Shown here: piece after piece, positions 43,799 through 52,528 of the stretch
How positions within the stretch are numbered: the stretch's first letter is position 1
How the letters are laid out: each line of letters starts with the position of its first letter
Source of the DNA: 4572-13 sp964594065
GTDB lineage: Bacteria > Planctomycetota > Phycisphaerae > Sedimentisphaerales > Anaerohalosphaeraceae
Length of the DNA: 64,000 nucleotides
Direction: 5' to 3'
Assembly (NCBI GenBank): GCA_964594065.1
Contig: CAZQKX010000002.1
Location: 1 to 64,000, forward strand
Program-made: the position numbers and the translations under genes
The notes under the pieces: generated by a model
What the model was told of the DNA's origin: nothing
The model's input: the letters and a program-made list of their open reading frames with translations, nothing else
Databases searched by the model: none

Positions 43799-44370
43799 GA
43801 TTCTGTTCCTTTCATTATTTATACCTTATTCCATTGATTAATTATTGATTAAAAAGATATCAGAACAAACGATTCATGTTGAGTCTGGATGTAAGTCAAT
43901 ATGATCTGCACGATTAATACGGAGTTACAGAATCCAACGATATCATCCCGGGCAAAATGCAGGCTAAACCGTGTCATTACTTATTCCTTCCAGAAAGGAT
44001 TGCTGAAAATGAGAATTGGAAATGCAATCAGGCTGAGTGATGTTCAAGATAGAAGAGAAGCAGAACCCCTGAAAAACCGTTCCCTGAATCTTTCTCCCAT
44101 CCATTTGCCCACCTCACTAACCAAACGATTGGTTTTCGCAAAGCAGTCACATCCCTGATGATCATTTTAAATAATGATAAACCCTTTGAACCAAAAGTAA
44201 AGAAAAATCAACTAAAAAAGCAACTACTCTCCTATGAATTTTCTAATTGTGTTTGTGGAACTAATTATATTACATGAGGTTGCATGAAAAGAGAGAAGGG
44301 CTTATATGTTTTAAATATATTTTAACTGCTGTTTTTGTAGTAGCTTATATGATAATGTAATAAAAAAACT
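43799..44370. other. 572-bp gene-free region
   Basis: AT-rich leader of the beta-helix gene and downstream flank of recO. A short plus-strand frame (43901-44158) has no ribosome binding site and no protein-like composition, so no gene is called. Nothing else was recognised. Confidence 0.5.
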
Positions 44371-45174
44371 TCATATGAAAAATTTTGCCATTTTTGGGGG
44401 CTTTCCGAGTAATTCGGTGAAGTGGTAAATGAGGAGTTGTTCGATTTGGTTTAGTTGGTCTTTTCTGGTTTTGGGTAGTTTTTGAGGATTCTTCAAAGTG
44501 TCGATCAGGCCGGGGGAAATGGCGCGTTTTTCGGAGAATGCTGCTTCACAGCCTTCACACAGCAGGCCGTTGGCGTGGCTGGAGAAATAATACCCCCTCC
44601 CCCCTTCGGGGTACTCCCCCTTTACAGGGGGAGAGCTTTGGGCTTTATGCGGGGCCTGTCCCTTGGCAGAGGGAGAATTTATGGTTGTTCCGCAATTGGT
44701 ACAACTGTCCAGCAACAGGGCCTGTCCCGTTTCCTCCAGCAGCCGGAGTTGATACAGGATCAACCAGGCCAGCATGGCTGCTGAGTCTTCGGCTTCCTGC
44801 AACGTTTCCAAAAATTTGATGAGTTTGTCGAATAGCGGCGGGTGCGGATCGTGGTTCTCCAGAAAGGCCTCGGTCAATTCGGCGGCGAACAGGGCGGCAT
44901 TTAACGCCTGCAGGTTTGCATGAAGCCTGCGGAATACCGGCTGCTGCTGGAGGTCCGTTAGTGTGGCCAATTGGCCGCCGGAATCTTTCATAGTGAACAT
45001 TACCTGTCCGAATGAGAATATTTCGATCGGTCCGTCGAATGACGATTTAGGGCGTCGAGAGCCTTTGGCGATGGCGGCAACCTTGCCGTCCCGGCGCGTC
45101 AGCAGCGTAACCACCTGGCTCGTTTCGGAGTAATTAACGGTACGCAAACAGATGGCAAGGTCTTTGGTTTGCAT
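44371..45174 (-). CDS. recO: DNA repair protein RecO with inserted palindromic element
   Basis: 267 residues. RecO loads RecA at gaps in the RecFOR pathway. The N-terminal OB-like domain has TKDLAICLRTVNYSETSQVVTLLT, with KGSRRPKSSFDG. The helical domain follows, then a zinc finger (CTNCG ... CEGC). Between the two Cys pairs there is an extra stretch of about 30 residues, rich in Pro/Gly/Ser/Lys (SPSAKGQAPHKAQSSPPVKG), encoded by a hairpin-rich sequence. The C-terminus ends FTELLGKPPKMAKFF. It is the last gene of the eight-gene minus-strand operon; its start lies two bases after the CorC-family gene's stop. Its 3' end has a decayed copy 5.8 kb away. Confidence 0.9.
   Translation of the reverse strand: MQTKDLAICLRTVNYSETSQVVTLLTRRDGKVAAIAKGSRRPKSSFDGPIEIFSFGQVMFTMKDSGGQLATLTDLQQQPVFRRLHANLQALNAALFAAELTEAFLENHDPHPPLFDKLIKFLETLQEAEDSAAMLAWLILYQLRLLEETGQALLLDSCTNCGTTINSPSAKGQAPHKAQSSPPVKGEYPEGGRGYYFSSHANGLLCEGCEAAFSEKRAISPGLIDTLKNPQKLPKTRKDQLNQIEQLLIYHFTELLGKPPKMAKFFI
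44592..44675. repeat. Palindromic hairpin-rich element inserted in the recO reading frame
   Basis: Contains CCCC/GGGG (44601-44604 with 44608-44611), a seven-base stem CTCCCCC/GGGGGAG (44614-44620 with 44627-44633) and, further right, a TCCC/GGGA hairpin near 44658-44675. It keeps the frame open and falls between the zinc-finger halves. Its composition is unlike the rest of recO. It resembles small mobile palindromes known to insert in frame in other bacteria. Confidence 0.55.
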
Positions 45175-45176
45175 GA

Positions 45177-46457
45177 TTACTGTTGTGTTTCCTGAGGCTT
45201 CTTTTTTATTCGCAGTTTCTTGACGACGCGCGGTCCTGCGGCCGTGATGGATATTGTTAGATTTTCGTGGTCGAAGTGTTCACCGACTTTCGGGATGTAT
45301 CCCAGATGCGAAAAGACAAAGCCGCCGATAGTATCATAGTCCTCATCTTCCGGCAGTTCGATGTCCAGTTCATGATTGACATCGTCAATATACATGCGGG
45401 CATCAACTTCAAAGGTATTATCGTCTATTTTTTTGTGTGATTCGGGGGGTGTTTTTTCGTATTCGTCCGTGATTTCGCCGACAAGCTCCTCAAGAATGTC
45501 TTCGATGGTGACGATCCCTGCTGTTCCGCCGTATTCATCCAGAACGATGGCGATGTGCAGTTTTTGGTTTTGAAACTCATGCAGAAGGTCACGCAGGGGT
45601 TTGCTTTCCGGCACAAAATAAGCTTGCCGGATCTTGTCCTTGAGCTTGAAGGATTTCGGGTCTTTGCCGATTTCCGTCAGCAAGTCCTTGGCGTAGATCA
45701 GTCCGATGATGTTGTCGATATTTTCTTCGTAAATCGGGATCCGGGAATGGCCCTTGTCACGGATCGCCTCCAGAATTGTCTGTAGGTCATCTTTGGCGTC
45801 GATGGCGACCAGGTCGGTACGCGGCGTCATAATCTCCTCGGCGGCGGTTTCATCCAGCTCGAGTACATTTTCGATCATCTCGAATTCTTCCTCATCCACG
45901 ATGCCTTCGATCCGGCCTTGTTCGACGACATTAAGGATTTCCTCCTGCCGTTCTTCCTGTGCCTGCTCGAAGTTTGTTTCCGGGACACCGGCCAGACGTT
46001 TGACGAACCGGTCATGCAGCGTGAAAGCAACCAGGACCGGCTTGACGATTACCATGCAGACTGTTAAAAGTCGGTACGTTCGCGGCAGAATATACTCACC
46101 GGCGTGCTTGGCCCATGCATGGGGGATCAGCAGGGTGCACAGTTCGATAAAAATGATGGTAACAACAAATGTCAGGATGTAATGTTTGTTTTCGAGCAGA
46201 ACGATCAGGGCAAAAATAATACCCGTGTTCAAAATGATACGGGAAAATCCGCATGTTAAGGTCAACCCCTCGGCACGCTCGATAAAATCGTCCATCAAAT
46301 CTTCCCGTCCTGCCGCACGAAACGCGTCCTGCAGCTTCAGTCGGGAAAACGAACGAAGTGCCAGGCCGTTGAGCGTAAAAAATAATGAGACGGGTGTAAG
46401 AATACAAAGCAGAACGATCGACCAGCCAACCTCATCCACGTGATTTATTCCTTTCAA
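45177..46457 (-). CDS. CNNM/CorC-HlyC family membrane protein with CBS pair
   Basis: 426 residues. Four hydrophobic segments in the first 150 residues (CNNM/DUF21 domain), then FEMIENVLELDETAAEEIMTPR, the entry to the CBS pair (about 200-320). That pair includes HSRIPIYEENIDNIIGLIYAKDLL and IAIVLDEYGGTAGIVTIEDILEELVGEI. A CorC_HlyC domain (about 335-415, DNTFEVDARMYIDDVN, DTIGGFVFSHLGYIPKVGE) ends it. The family is linked to magnesium/cobalt efflux or transport. It overlaps the ybeY stop by four bases (ATGA). The position next to ybeY is the usual one in bacteria. Confidence 0.9.
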   Translation of the reverse strand: MKGINHVDEVGWSIVLLCILTPVSLFFTLNGLALRSFSRLKLQDAFRAAGREDLMDDFIERAEGLTLTCGFSRIILNTGIIFALIVLLENKHYILTFVVTIIFIELCTLLIPHAWAKHAGEYILPRTYRLLTVCMVIVKPVLVAFTLHDRFVKRLAGVPETNFEQAQEERQEEILNVVEQGRIEGIVDEEEFEMIENVLELDETAAEEIMTPRTDLVAIDAKDDLQTILEAIRDKGHSRIPIYEENIDNIIGLIYAKDLLTEIGKDPKSFKLKDKIRQAYFVPESKPLRDLLHEFQNQKLHIAIVLDEYGGTAGIVTIEDILEELVGEITDEYEKTPPESHKKIDDNTFEVDARMYIDDVNHELDIELPEDEDYDTIGGFVFSHLGYIPKVGEHFDHENLTISITAAGPRVVKKLRIKKKPQETQQ

Positions 46458-46927
46458 TCCTGAACTTCATTTTTATGATAGATTCTGCCAAAGCCATGGG
46501 CCTGCAATATCTCATCTTCTTTTTCATGCATTCGGCGGGATTGTTCATCATCACCGTCATCAAAACCTACATTATGCAGCATTCCGTGTGTGATGTAAAG
46601 CGCCAGTTCCGATTCTGTGGGGTGCCCGCGTTTTTTCGCCTGCCGGTGAGCCATCTCGGCATTTATGACGATCTGAAAGTTCCGACTCGATTCAAACTCA
46701 TCGCTCAAGTCAAAGCTAATGACATCAGTCGTCTTATTTTGACCGAGAAACTGCTGGTGAATTTCGATAATCCCTGCATCATCTACAATGCTGATTTGTA
46801 TATTGGCGTCTACTATTTCAAATTCAGTACAAATTGAATGAGCGAGTGTTTCAAGCCGCTTTAGGTCAACATCGACGTTACCGGCCTGAGATTCAATGTG
46901 TACACAGATATTGTCGGATACGTTCAT
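46454..46927 (-). CDS. ybeY: Endoribonuclease YbeY
   Basis: 157 residues from the ATG at 46927, placed one base after the stop of pgpH (TAACATG), which suggests coupled translation. The longer frame to 47038 would overlap pgpH by about 110 bases and is rejected. It is a metal-dependent RNase for 16S 3' maturation and ribosome quality control. Marks: NKTTDVISFDL and THGMLHNVGFDD. The family motif is HxxxHxxxxxH; here the third His is replaced by Asp (GFDD rather than GYDH). Asp could still ligate metal, but this is unusual. The start of the corC gene overlaps its end. Confidence 0.85.
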   Translation of the reverse strand: MNVSDNICVHIESQAGNVDVDLKRLETLAHSICTEFEIVDANIQISIVDDAGIIEIHQQFLGQNKTTDVISFDLSDEFESSRNFQIVINAEMAHRQAKKRGHPTESELALYITHGMLHNVGFDDGDDEQSRRMHEKEDEILQAHGFGRIYHKNEVQD

Positions 46928-46928
46928 G

Positions 46929-48542
46929 TTAGAGATTTGTTTTTTCGGGTTGAGATTGTTCAGTTTCCGGTTCCGTAGCGTTCTCAGATTGTCCGTTTTC
47001 GTTTTCTTTTGGATCTTCGTCGGCTTTTGGATAAGCAATTCGTCCGTGATGGTGAGCGGCCAGCGACTTGGACAATGCTATTTCGATCCGGCTCAATTCA
47101 CGCAGTGTCAAATCACACTCGTCGAACTGGCCGTCCTGCAGTCGCTTCATGGCAATGGCGTGCACCTGGCTTTCCACTTTTGCGGGCGTATGGTCGGTCA
47201 GGGAACGCGCAGCGCTTTCGGCGGCATCGGCCAGCATGACGATCGCCGCCTCTTTGGATTTTGGCTTAGGGCCGGGATAACGAAATTCCGATTCGGACAC
47301 CGTACTTTGTTTGTCATCCTGTTTTTTGCGGGCTTCGTGGTAGAAATATTCCATTAGTGTTGTGCCGTGATGGGTTTCGATGAACTGACGCAGTACCGCC
47401 GGCAGCCCGAATTCCTTGGCAATTTCAATACCATCTTTAACGTGCCCCACGATGACCAATTGGCTCATCGTCGGAGATAATTGTTCATGGCGGCTGGCTG
47501 AACCCATTTGGTTTTCGACAAAATAGGCCGCTTTGTTTATTTTTCCAATGTCGTGATAGTAAGCACCCACCCTGCAAAGCAGGCCGTTGGCGCCGATGGC
47601 TTCGGCAGCATTTTCAGCGATCGACCCGATCAGCAAACTGTGGCTAAACGTTCCCGGTGCATCCATCGCCAGCTTCCTTAAAAGGGGCTGGTTGGCATCG
47701 CTGTAATCCATGAGCGTCATGCTGGTGGCAATACCAAACGCCTGCTCAATGATCGGCAGAAAGGCCTGAATAAAGATCCCCACCACAAATGTCGAGCCCA
47801 TTCCTGCCGCGGCATGTTTTAAATACTGGCCGGGAGCAATTCCCCGGATGATCTCCAAAGCGATGATCGTGACAAAAACAACAATTGTTGCCAGCAGTGA
47901 AACCTCGATCAGCTTTTTGCGCGTCCGAATTTCATGCAGGAGGAAACAGCAGCTCATCATTCCGGCTGTCATCGTGACAAAAATTTCGAAGACGAACATC
48001 CCGTTCGATCCGCTTGATGGATGTCGGTTATTTGCGAAACACGCAAGGATGATATAGAAAGAAGTCATCCCGATAGCGAATCGCTGGTCATAGGAAATGG
48101 TCAGAATGATGGCACAGGCAACTGCCGTGCCGACGACCAGATAGCCCCACCCGGGAAAGAGTGAAAATATTCGCGTTAGCGCCAACAGCAGCCAGAACAA
48201 TACGGCCAGCGCAATCATGCGTGTTGTTTTTAAGATGATACGGTGCTGGTAATGATGAATATAGAGTGCCGCGCCGCCGCTGATGAGACAGACGATAACG
48301 GCCAGTGATATCAGTTGCGGCCAGAGTTTGAAATGTCTGGAGCCGCGAAGAAATTCGGGATTGCTCGTATCCAGTCCCAGTACGACGACGACCGCTGCGA
48401 TAAACAGAACCAAAACCAGGACTGCTATGGGGTACGGGCTGTTGATCGCCGCGGCGATCTTGCCGAACCGCTCCGTTGCGATGTTGTTCCGTACATGCTG
48501 GCGGCGTGTGCTGACCTTCTTTTTCTTTTTAATGATGGCCAT
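46929..48542 (-). CDS. pgpH: 7TM-HD phosphodiesterase (PgpH-like, c-di-AMP)
   Basis: 537 residues. Basic N-terminus, then a single TM segment (about 38-58) and a seven-segment region (about 80-265), then a cytoplasmic HD domain. The HD domain carries APGTFSHSLLIGSIAENAAEAIG and YHDIGKI, with the HD pair in it. The C-terminal 50 residues are acidic and Gln/Asn-rich. Listeria PgpH hydrolyses c-di-AMP. Unlike it, this protein has almost no extracellular 7TMR-HDED domain (normally about 250 residues between TM1 and TM2). It lies between phoH and ybeY, the usual neighbourhood. Confidence 0.85.
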   Translation of the reverse strand: MAIIKKKKKVSTRRQHVRNNIATERFGKIAAAINSPYPIAVLVLVLFIAAVVVVLGLDTSNPEFLRGSRHFKLWPQLISLAVIVCLISGGAALYIHHYQHRIILKTTRMIALAVLFWLLLALTRIFSLFPGWGYLVVGTAVACAIILTISYDQRFAIGMTSFYIILACFANNRHPSSGSNGMFVFEIFVTMTAGMMSCCFLLHEIRTRKKLIEVSLLATIVVFVTIIALEIIRGIAPGQYLKHAAAGMGSTFVVGIFIQAFLPIIEQAFGIATSMTLMDYSDANQPLLRKLAMDAPGTFSHSLLIGSIAENAAEAIGANGLLCRVGAYYHDIGKINKAAYFVENQMGSASRHEQLSPTMSQLVIVGHVKDGIEIAKEFGLPAVLRQFIETHHGTTLMEYFYHEARKKQDDKQSTVSESEFRYPGPKPKSKEAAIVMLADAAESAARSLTDHTPAKVESQVHAIAMKRLQDGQFDECDLTLRELSRIEIALSKSLAAHHHGRIAYPKADEDPKENENGQSENATEPETEQSQPEKTNL

Positions 48543-48547
48543 AGGGC

Positions 48548-49495
48548 TTAACGGCTTTCTTTCTGTTTTTTATCGTCATAAGCCTGCACGATCTGATGGA
48601 CCAGGCTGTGGCGAACGATATCCAGCTTATCCAGTTTGACCAAGCCAATATTACGGATATTCTTCAGGGTCTCAATAGCCTCGACCAAGCCGCTTTGTTG
48701 ACCGGGCTCAAGGTCAGTCTGGGTAATGTCACCTGTGATGATCATTTTAGACCCGCGCCCCAACCGGGTCAGGAACATCAGCATCTGGGAGCGTGATGTA
48801 TTTTGTGCCTCATCACAGATCACGACAGCTTCGTTCAGTGTGCGTCCCCGCATGAATGCCAGCGGGATGATCTCGATAACATCCATTTCCATGAACTTGC
48901 TCATCTGTGAAAATTCCATCATATCTTCAAGACTATCGAACAACGGTCGCAGATAAGGATTGACTTTGGCTTGCAGGTCGCCCGGCAGAAAGCCTAATCG
49001 TTCACCTGCTTCGACGGCGGGGCGGGCCAGGACGATCTTGCGGATTTGTTTTTTCTTCAGCATCGATACAGCAACGGCGACGGCTAAATAGGTTTTGCCC
49101 GTTCCCGCAGGCCCGATGCAGAACGTCAGGTCGTTTTTCCGCATGGTTTCAATGTATCGAAGCTGTCCCTTTGTAAACGGTTCGATGATACCTTTTCGGG
49201 CAAACACCTCGATAACATTGGAACGGCCCGGTGTAACCGCATTAGCAGTTTGGGCGATAATTTCTTCGACATCGGCTTTGATGAGCTGTTCCCGCTGGAC
49301 CAGACGGCGCTGCATGCGGTCAATGATTTCGGCGGCTCTGCGGACGGAATCCGGCTGACCGGAGACCAGAACCGTACCGTTGCGTGCGGTGATCTTAACT
49401 TCGATCGTATCACACAGCAACCGCAGATGCGCATCGGCCGGGCCGAAAAGCTCCAGCCGCTGAGCATCAGATTCCAGTTGTATCTTGACTTCCAA
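48548..49495 (-). CDS. phoH: PhoH-like ATPase
   Basis: 315 residues, cytoplasmic. An N-terminal KH-like/RNA-binding part (LELFGPADAHLRLLCDTIEVKITARNGTVLVSG) precedes the P-loop ATPase domain. Walker A is GPAGTGKTYLAV (about 135), Walker B is AVVICDEAQN, and KMIITGDITQTDL and LDKLDIVRHSLVHQIV follow. It is a likely RNA-linked ATPase, often next to ybeY. It is five bases from pgpH and nine bases after cdsA. Confidence 0.94.
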   Translation of the reverse strand: MEVKIQLESDAQRLELFGPADAHLRLLCDTIEVKITARNGTVLVSGQPDSVRRAAEIIDRMQRRLVQREQLIKADVEEIIAQTANAVTPGRSNVIEVFARKGIIEPFTKGQLRYIETMRKNDLTFCIGPAGTGKTYLAVAVAVSMLKKKQIRKIVLARPAVEAGERLGFLPGDLQAKVNPYLRPLFDSLEDMMEFSQMSKFMEMDVIEIIPLAFMRGRTLNEAVVICDEAQNTSRSQMLMFLTRLGRGSKMIITGDITQTDLEPGQQSGLVEAIETLKNIRNIGLVKLDKLDIVRHSLVHQIVQAYDDKKQKESR

Positions 49496-49504
49496 GATCG
49501 TTCC

Positions 49505-50362
49505 TTACGACATAACAAGATAGAAAAAAGCAAACGCCGCAGGCGCCGTCGCCAAAGGCGAATCAATTACATCCAGTATCCCGCCAAATCCGGGGATATT
49601 GCTTGATGAATCTTTCGACGCGGCATCGCGCTTGATCATCGATTCAACTAAGTCGCCTAACTGCCCAAGAACACCAAAAACACTGCCGAAGATCAAGGCC
49701 TGCAAAGGAGGTATTATACCAGAAAAGCATGAAAATCCAAAGGATACAGCTGCGGCAAACAGAACTGCTCCAGCCAATCCTTCCCATGTTTTTCCCGGGC
49801 TGATAGCCGGGGCCATTTTGTGCTTTCCGAACAGCCGGCCGAGCGTGTAAGCTCCTATGTCAGAAGACTTTATGGTTAGGATAAAAAACAGCAGCGTCCA
49901 AGGACCCCATATGACTCGAATGCCCAGGATAAATGAGCATAAAAAACCAAGATAAATAATCGAAAAAAAACTGGCCGAAATGTTTCGGATGGTCCCTTCG
50001 GTACCAAATTTAAACGCCTGCGCTAAAAACAAAACCAGAAATACAACGGGTATCCAGAACAGAAGAAACCTGAAAAATTGCCCCATATTCATAAACTGTT
50101 CCCAATAAAAGGCCGTTGCCAGCAAAATCGATGCAGGGATCGTAACTACTTTAAAGAGATGTGCCCCGGTTTGCTTTATCAAATTGCCCAATTCAAATTG
50201 AGCCGGAATTGCCAGCAGGGCGATAAGGATTGCAAAAAGAGTTGCCTGCGGTTTGTTTTGAACCGATTCGGATAATGAACCATCCAGATGCGCATCCAGC
50301 AGGATCAGGCCCAGAAAAACAATGATCATCAATGTCCCGAAAAGCAGGCGGTATTTCAGCAT
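49505..50362 (-). CDS. cdsA: Phosphatidate cytidylyltransferase
   Basis: Makes CDP-diacylglycerol from phosphatidic acid and CTP; inner membrane. 285 residues, about eight TM segments. Signature: SDIGAYTLGRLFGKHKMAPAISPGKTWEG, given here in short form SDIGAYTLGRLFGK and ISPGKTWEG. The C-terminal motif is IPGFGGILDVIDS, where the usual His (PGHGG) is Phe. It follows uppS by ten bases, the common uppS-cdsA pair, though dxr and rseP do not follow it here. Confidence 0.92.
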   Translation of the reverse strand: MLKYRLLFGTLMIIVFLGLILLDAHLDGSLSESVQNKPQATLFAILIALLAIPAQFELGNLIKQTGAHLFKVVTIPASILLATAFYWEQFMNMGQFFRFLLFWIPVVFLVLFLAQAFKFGTEGTIRNISASFFSIIYLGFLCSFILGIRVIWGPWTLLFFILTIKSSDIGAYTLGRLFGKHKMAPAISPGKTWEGLAGAVLFAAAVSFGFSCFSGIIPPLQALIFGSVFGVLGQLGDLVESMIKRDAASKDSSSNIPGFGGILDVIDSPLATAPAAFAFFYLVMS

Positions 50363-50372
50363 GATTACGATC

Positions 50373-51158
50373 TCATCCCTGAGTTGGTGTTTTTGATTTC
50401 ACATCGCCGAAACGTCGCTGACGTCCGGCGTATTGAACGAGTGCTTCATCCATGTGTTCGGGTTTCAATTCCGGCCAGTACAGATCAGTCACGATGAATT
50501 CGGCATAGGAGATTTGCCAGAGCAGATAGTTGCTGATCCGCATTTCACCGCTGGTTCGCACCAGCAGATCCGGGTCATGCCAGCCGGCGGTATACAAATG
50601 GTCGCTGAAGGCCTGCTCATCAATGTCTTTAGGGTCCATTTGGCCATCTTTGACTTTTTGTGCCAATGCGCGGGCCGCGTCAACAATCTCTGTCCGCGAC
50701 GCATAGTTCAATGCCAATCCGAGAACCATACCGGTATTGGTGCTGGTCAGGCGGATCGTTTCATCCATCGCGTCCAAAACGGTATCCGGCAAGGGATCTC
50801 TGCGACCGACATGTTTCAATTGCACATTATTGTCCATCAGTAGCGGCCGAATGTTTTCCAGGTACAACGCGTACAGGTACATCAGGAAGTCGACCTCTTC
50901 TTTAGGCCGTTTCCAGTTCTGCATGCTGAATGAATACAGCGTCAGGTACTCGATCCCGCAGGCGACGCAGTGCAGTGCCATCGATTCGACGACTTTGCCG
51001 CCTTGTTCGTGTCCCTGAAAGCGGGGCAGTCCGCGTTCAGTTGCCCAGCGTCCGTTACCATCCATGATAACGGCGATGTGGCGAGGGATAGAGTCCGGAT
51101 GGATGCCTAGCCGCGTGCCGGTTTCAATTCGTTTTTCTTCAAATGAACGTGTATCCAC
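50373..51158 (-). CDS. uppS: Isoprenyl (undecaprenyl) diphosphate synthase
   Basis: A cis-prenyltransferase making the lipid carrier for peptidoglycan and glycans. 261 residues. Marks: HIAVIMDGNGRWATERGLPRFQGHEQGG (here in short form IMDGNGRWA), SMQNWKRPKEEVDFLM, ALNYASRTEIVDAA and the C-terminal DLLVRTSGEMRISNYLLWQISYAE motif. An extended N-terminal approximately 24 residues (DTRSFEEKRIETGTRLG) is unremarkable. Co-transcribed with purA upstream and cdsA downstream. Confidence 0.95.
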   Translation of the reverse strand: MDTRSFEEKRIETGTRLGIHPDSIPRHIAVIMDGNGRWATERGLPRFQGHEQGGKVVESMALHCVACGIEYLTLYSFSMQNWKRPKEEVDFLMYLYALYLENIRPLLMDNNVQLKHVGRRDPLPDTVLDAMDETIRLTSTNTGMVLGLALNYASRTEIVDAARALAQKVKDGQMDPKDIDEQAFSDHLYTAGWHDPDLLVRTSGEMRISNYLLWQISYAEFIVTDLYWPELKPEHMDEALVQYAGRQRRFGDVKSKTPTQG

Positions 51159-51180
51159 TGTTCAATACCTTTATGGATCA

Positions 51181-52458
51181 TTAACTTCTGAATATCGCCT
51201 GGCTGCGTTTAGGGCCGACGCCGACAATCGTGACCGGTACACCGACGACCTTTTCGACTGCAGCGATATAGTTTTTCGTGTTCTCGGGCAGTTCGTCATA
51301 GGTGCGGATATCGGAGAGATCCTCGTCCCAGCCCGGCATGGTTTCGTAGATGCATTCAGCGGCAGCCAGGTCCCCGGCATCCCCCGGGAAGAATGTTGTC
51401 TCTTTGCCGTTGACGCGATAGGTTTTGCAGATATTCAACTCTCCCATGCCGGCCAGTGTGTCCAGGTGCATCATCGCAATGTCCGTCACGCCGCCTAAGC
51501 GTGCGGTATACGCTACGGCGACAGCATCAAACCAGCCGCACCGTCGCGGTCGGCCCGTTGTCGTCCCGTATTCATGTCCTTTTTCCCGAATAGTATTGCC
51601 GATCTCGTTATCCTGTTCGCTTGGGAAGGGGCCTGAACCGACACGCGTTGTGTAGGCCTTGACCACACCGATCAAACGTTGGACATGCCGAGAAGGTACC
51701 CCGCAACCGGGGCCTAAGCCCAGGGCACTGGCGTTGGAACTGGTGACGAACGGAAATGTGCCGTGGTCAAGATCCAGCAAAGCGCCTTGGGCGCCTTCAA
51801 AAAGGATCGTTTTGCCCGCATCAATTGACTCGTGCAGCAATTGTGTTGTGTTGCAGATAAACGGCTTCAGGATTTCGCTATGCGTGCAGCACTTGGCATA
51901 GATATCATCGATGTCGATCGGATCAGCGTTATACAACGCAGAAAAAAGCTTGTTTTTGTATTCAATGATTTTTGCCAGCTTTTCTTTTAACTGATCCACG
52001 TTCCGCAGGTCCGCCATTCGCAAGGCATAACTGCGTCCGATTTTGTCGGCATAGCAGGGGCCGATACCGCGAGCGGTCGTGCCAATTTTATTCTTGCCGA
52101 GCGAGGCCTCACGAAGTTTGTCTTCGAGTTTGTGATAGTCCAGCACCATATGGGCATTTTCGCTGATGAACAACCGGCCTGTCAGGCTGATGTCCCTTTC
52201 TTTCAGACCGTTGATCTCATCGATGAGCGTGCCGGGATCGACAACCACGCCATTGGCTACCACACAGACTGTTTTGTCACGCACAGCACCGGATGGCATG
52301 ATATGCAGGGCAAATTTTGTCTCACCGATAATGACGGTATGGCCTGCATTGGCCCCGCCGCCATAACGGACGACGATGTCCGCGTTTTCGGCTAAAATAT
52401 CAACAACTTTTCCTTTGCCTTCGTCCCCCCATTGCAAACCGACTACACATGAATTCAT
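51181..52458 (-). CDS. purA: Adenylosuccinate synthetase
   Basis: Joins IMP and aspartate using GTP in AMP synthesis; cytoplasmic. 425 residues, normal length. Family marks: QWGDEGKGKVVDILAENADIVVRYGGGANAGHTV, GTTARGIGPCYADKIGR, FEGAQGALLDLDHGTFPFVTSSN, VKAYTTRVGSGPFPSE, TGRPRRCGWFDAVA. First gene of the minus-strand operon that ends with recO. The intergenic space to uppS is 22 bases. Confidence 0.97.
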   Translation of the reverse strand: MNSCVVGLQWGDEGKGKVVDILAENADIVVRYGGGANAGHTVIIGETKFALHIMPSGAVRDKTVCVVANGVVVDPGTLIDEINGLKERDISLTGRLFISENAHMVLDYHKLEDKLREASLGKNKIGTTARGIGPCYADKIGRSYALRMADLRNVDQLKEKLAKIIEYKNKLFSALYNADPIDIDDIYAKCCTHSEILKPFICNTTQLLHESIDAGKTILFEGAQGALLDLDHGTFPFVTSSNASALGLGPGCGVPSRHVQRLIGVVKAYTTRVGSGPFPSEQDNEIGNTIREKGHEYGTTTGRPRRCGWFDAVAVAYTARLGGVTDIAMMHLDTLAGMGELNICKTYRVNGKETTFFPGDAGDLAAAECIYETMPGWDEDLSDIRTYDELPENTKNYIAAVEKVVGVPVTIVGVGPKRSQAIFRS

Positions 52459-52528
52459 GAATGATCTCTCGTTTCTTTACTTAAGATGTATTTTGATTTT
52501 AAAATATTGTTATTTAAAGTTTTATTCG

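Noticed and set aside
43901..44158. Plus-strand ORF of 85 codons in the gap after the beta-helix gene
   Set aside because: No ribosome binding site, unusual composition, no motif.
46928..47038. Extended YbeY from the ATG at 47038
   Set aside because: It would overlap pgpH by about 110 bases; the ATG at 46927 follows pgpH's stop by one base.
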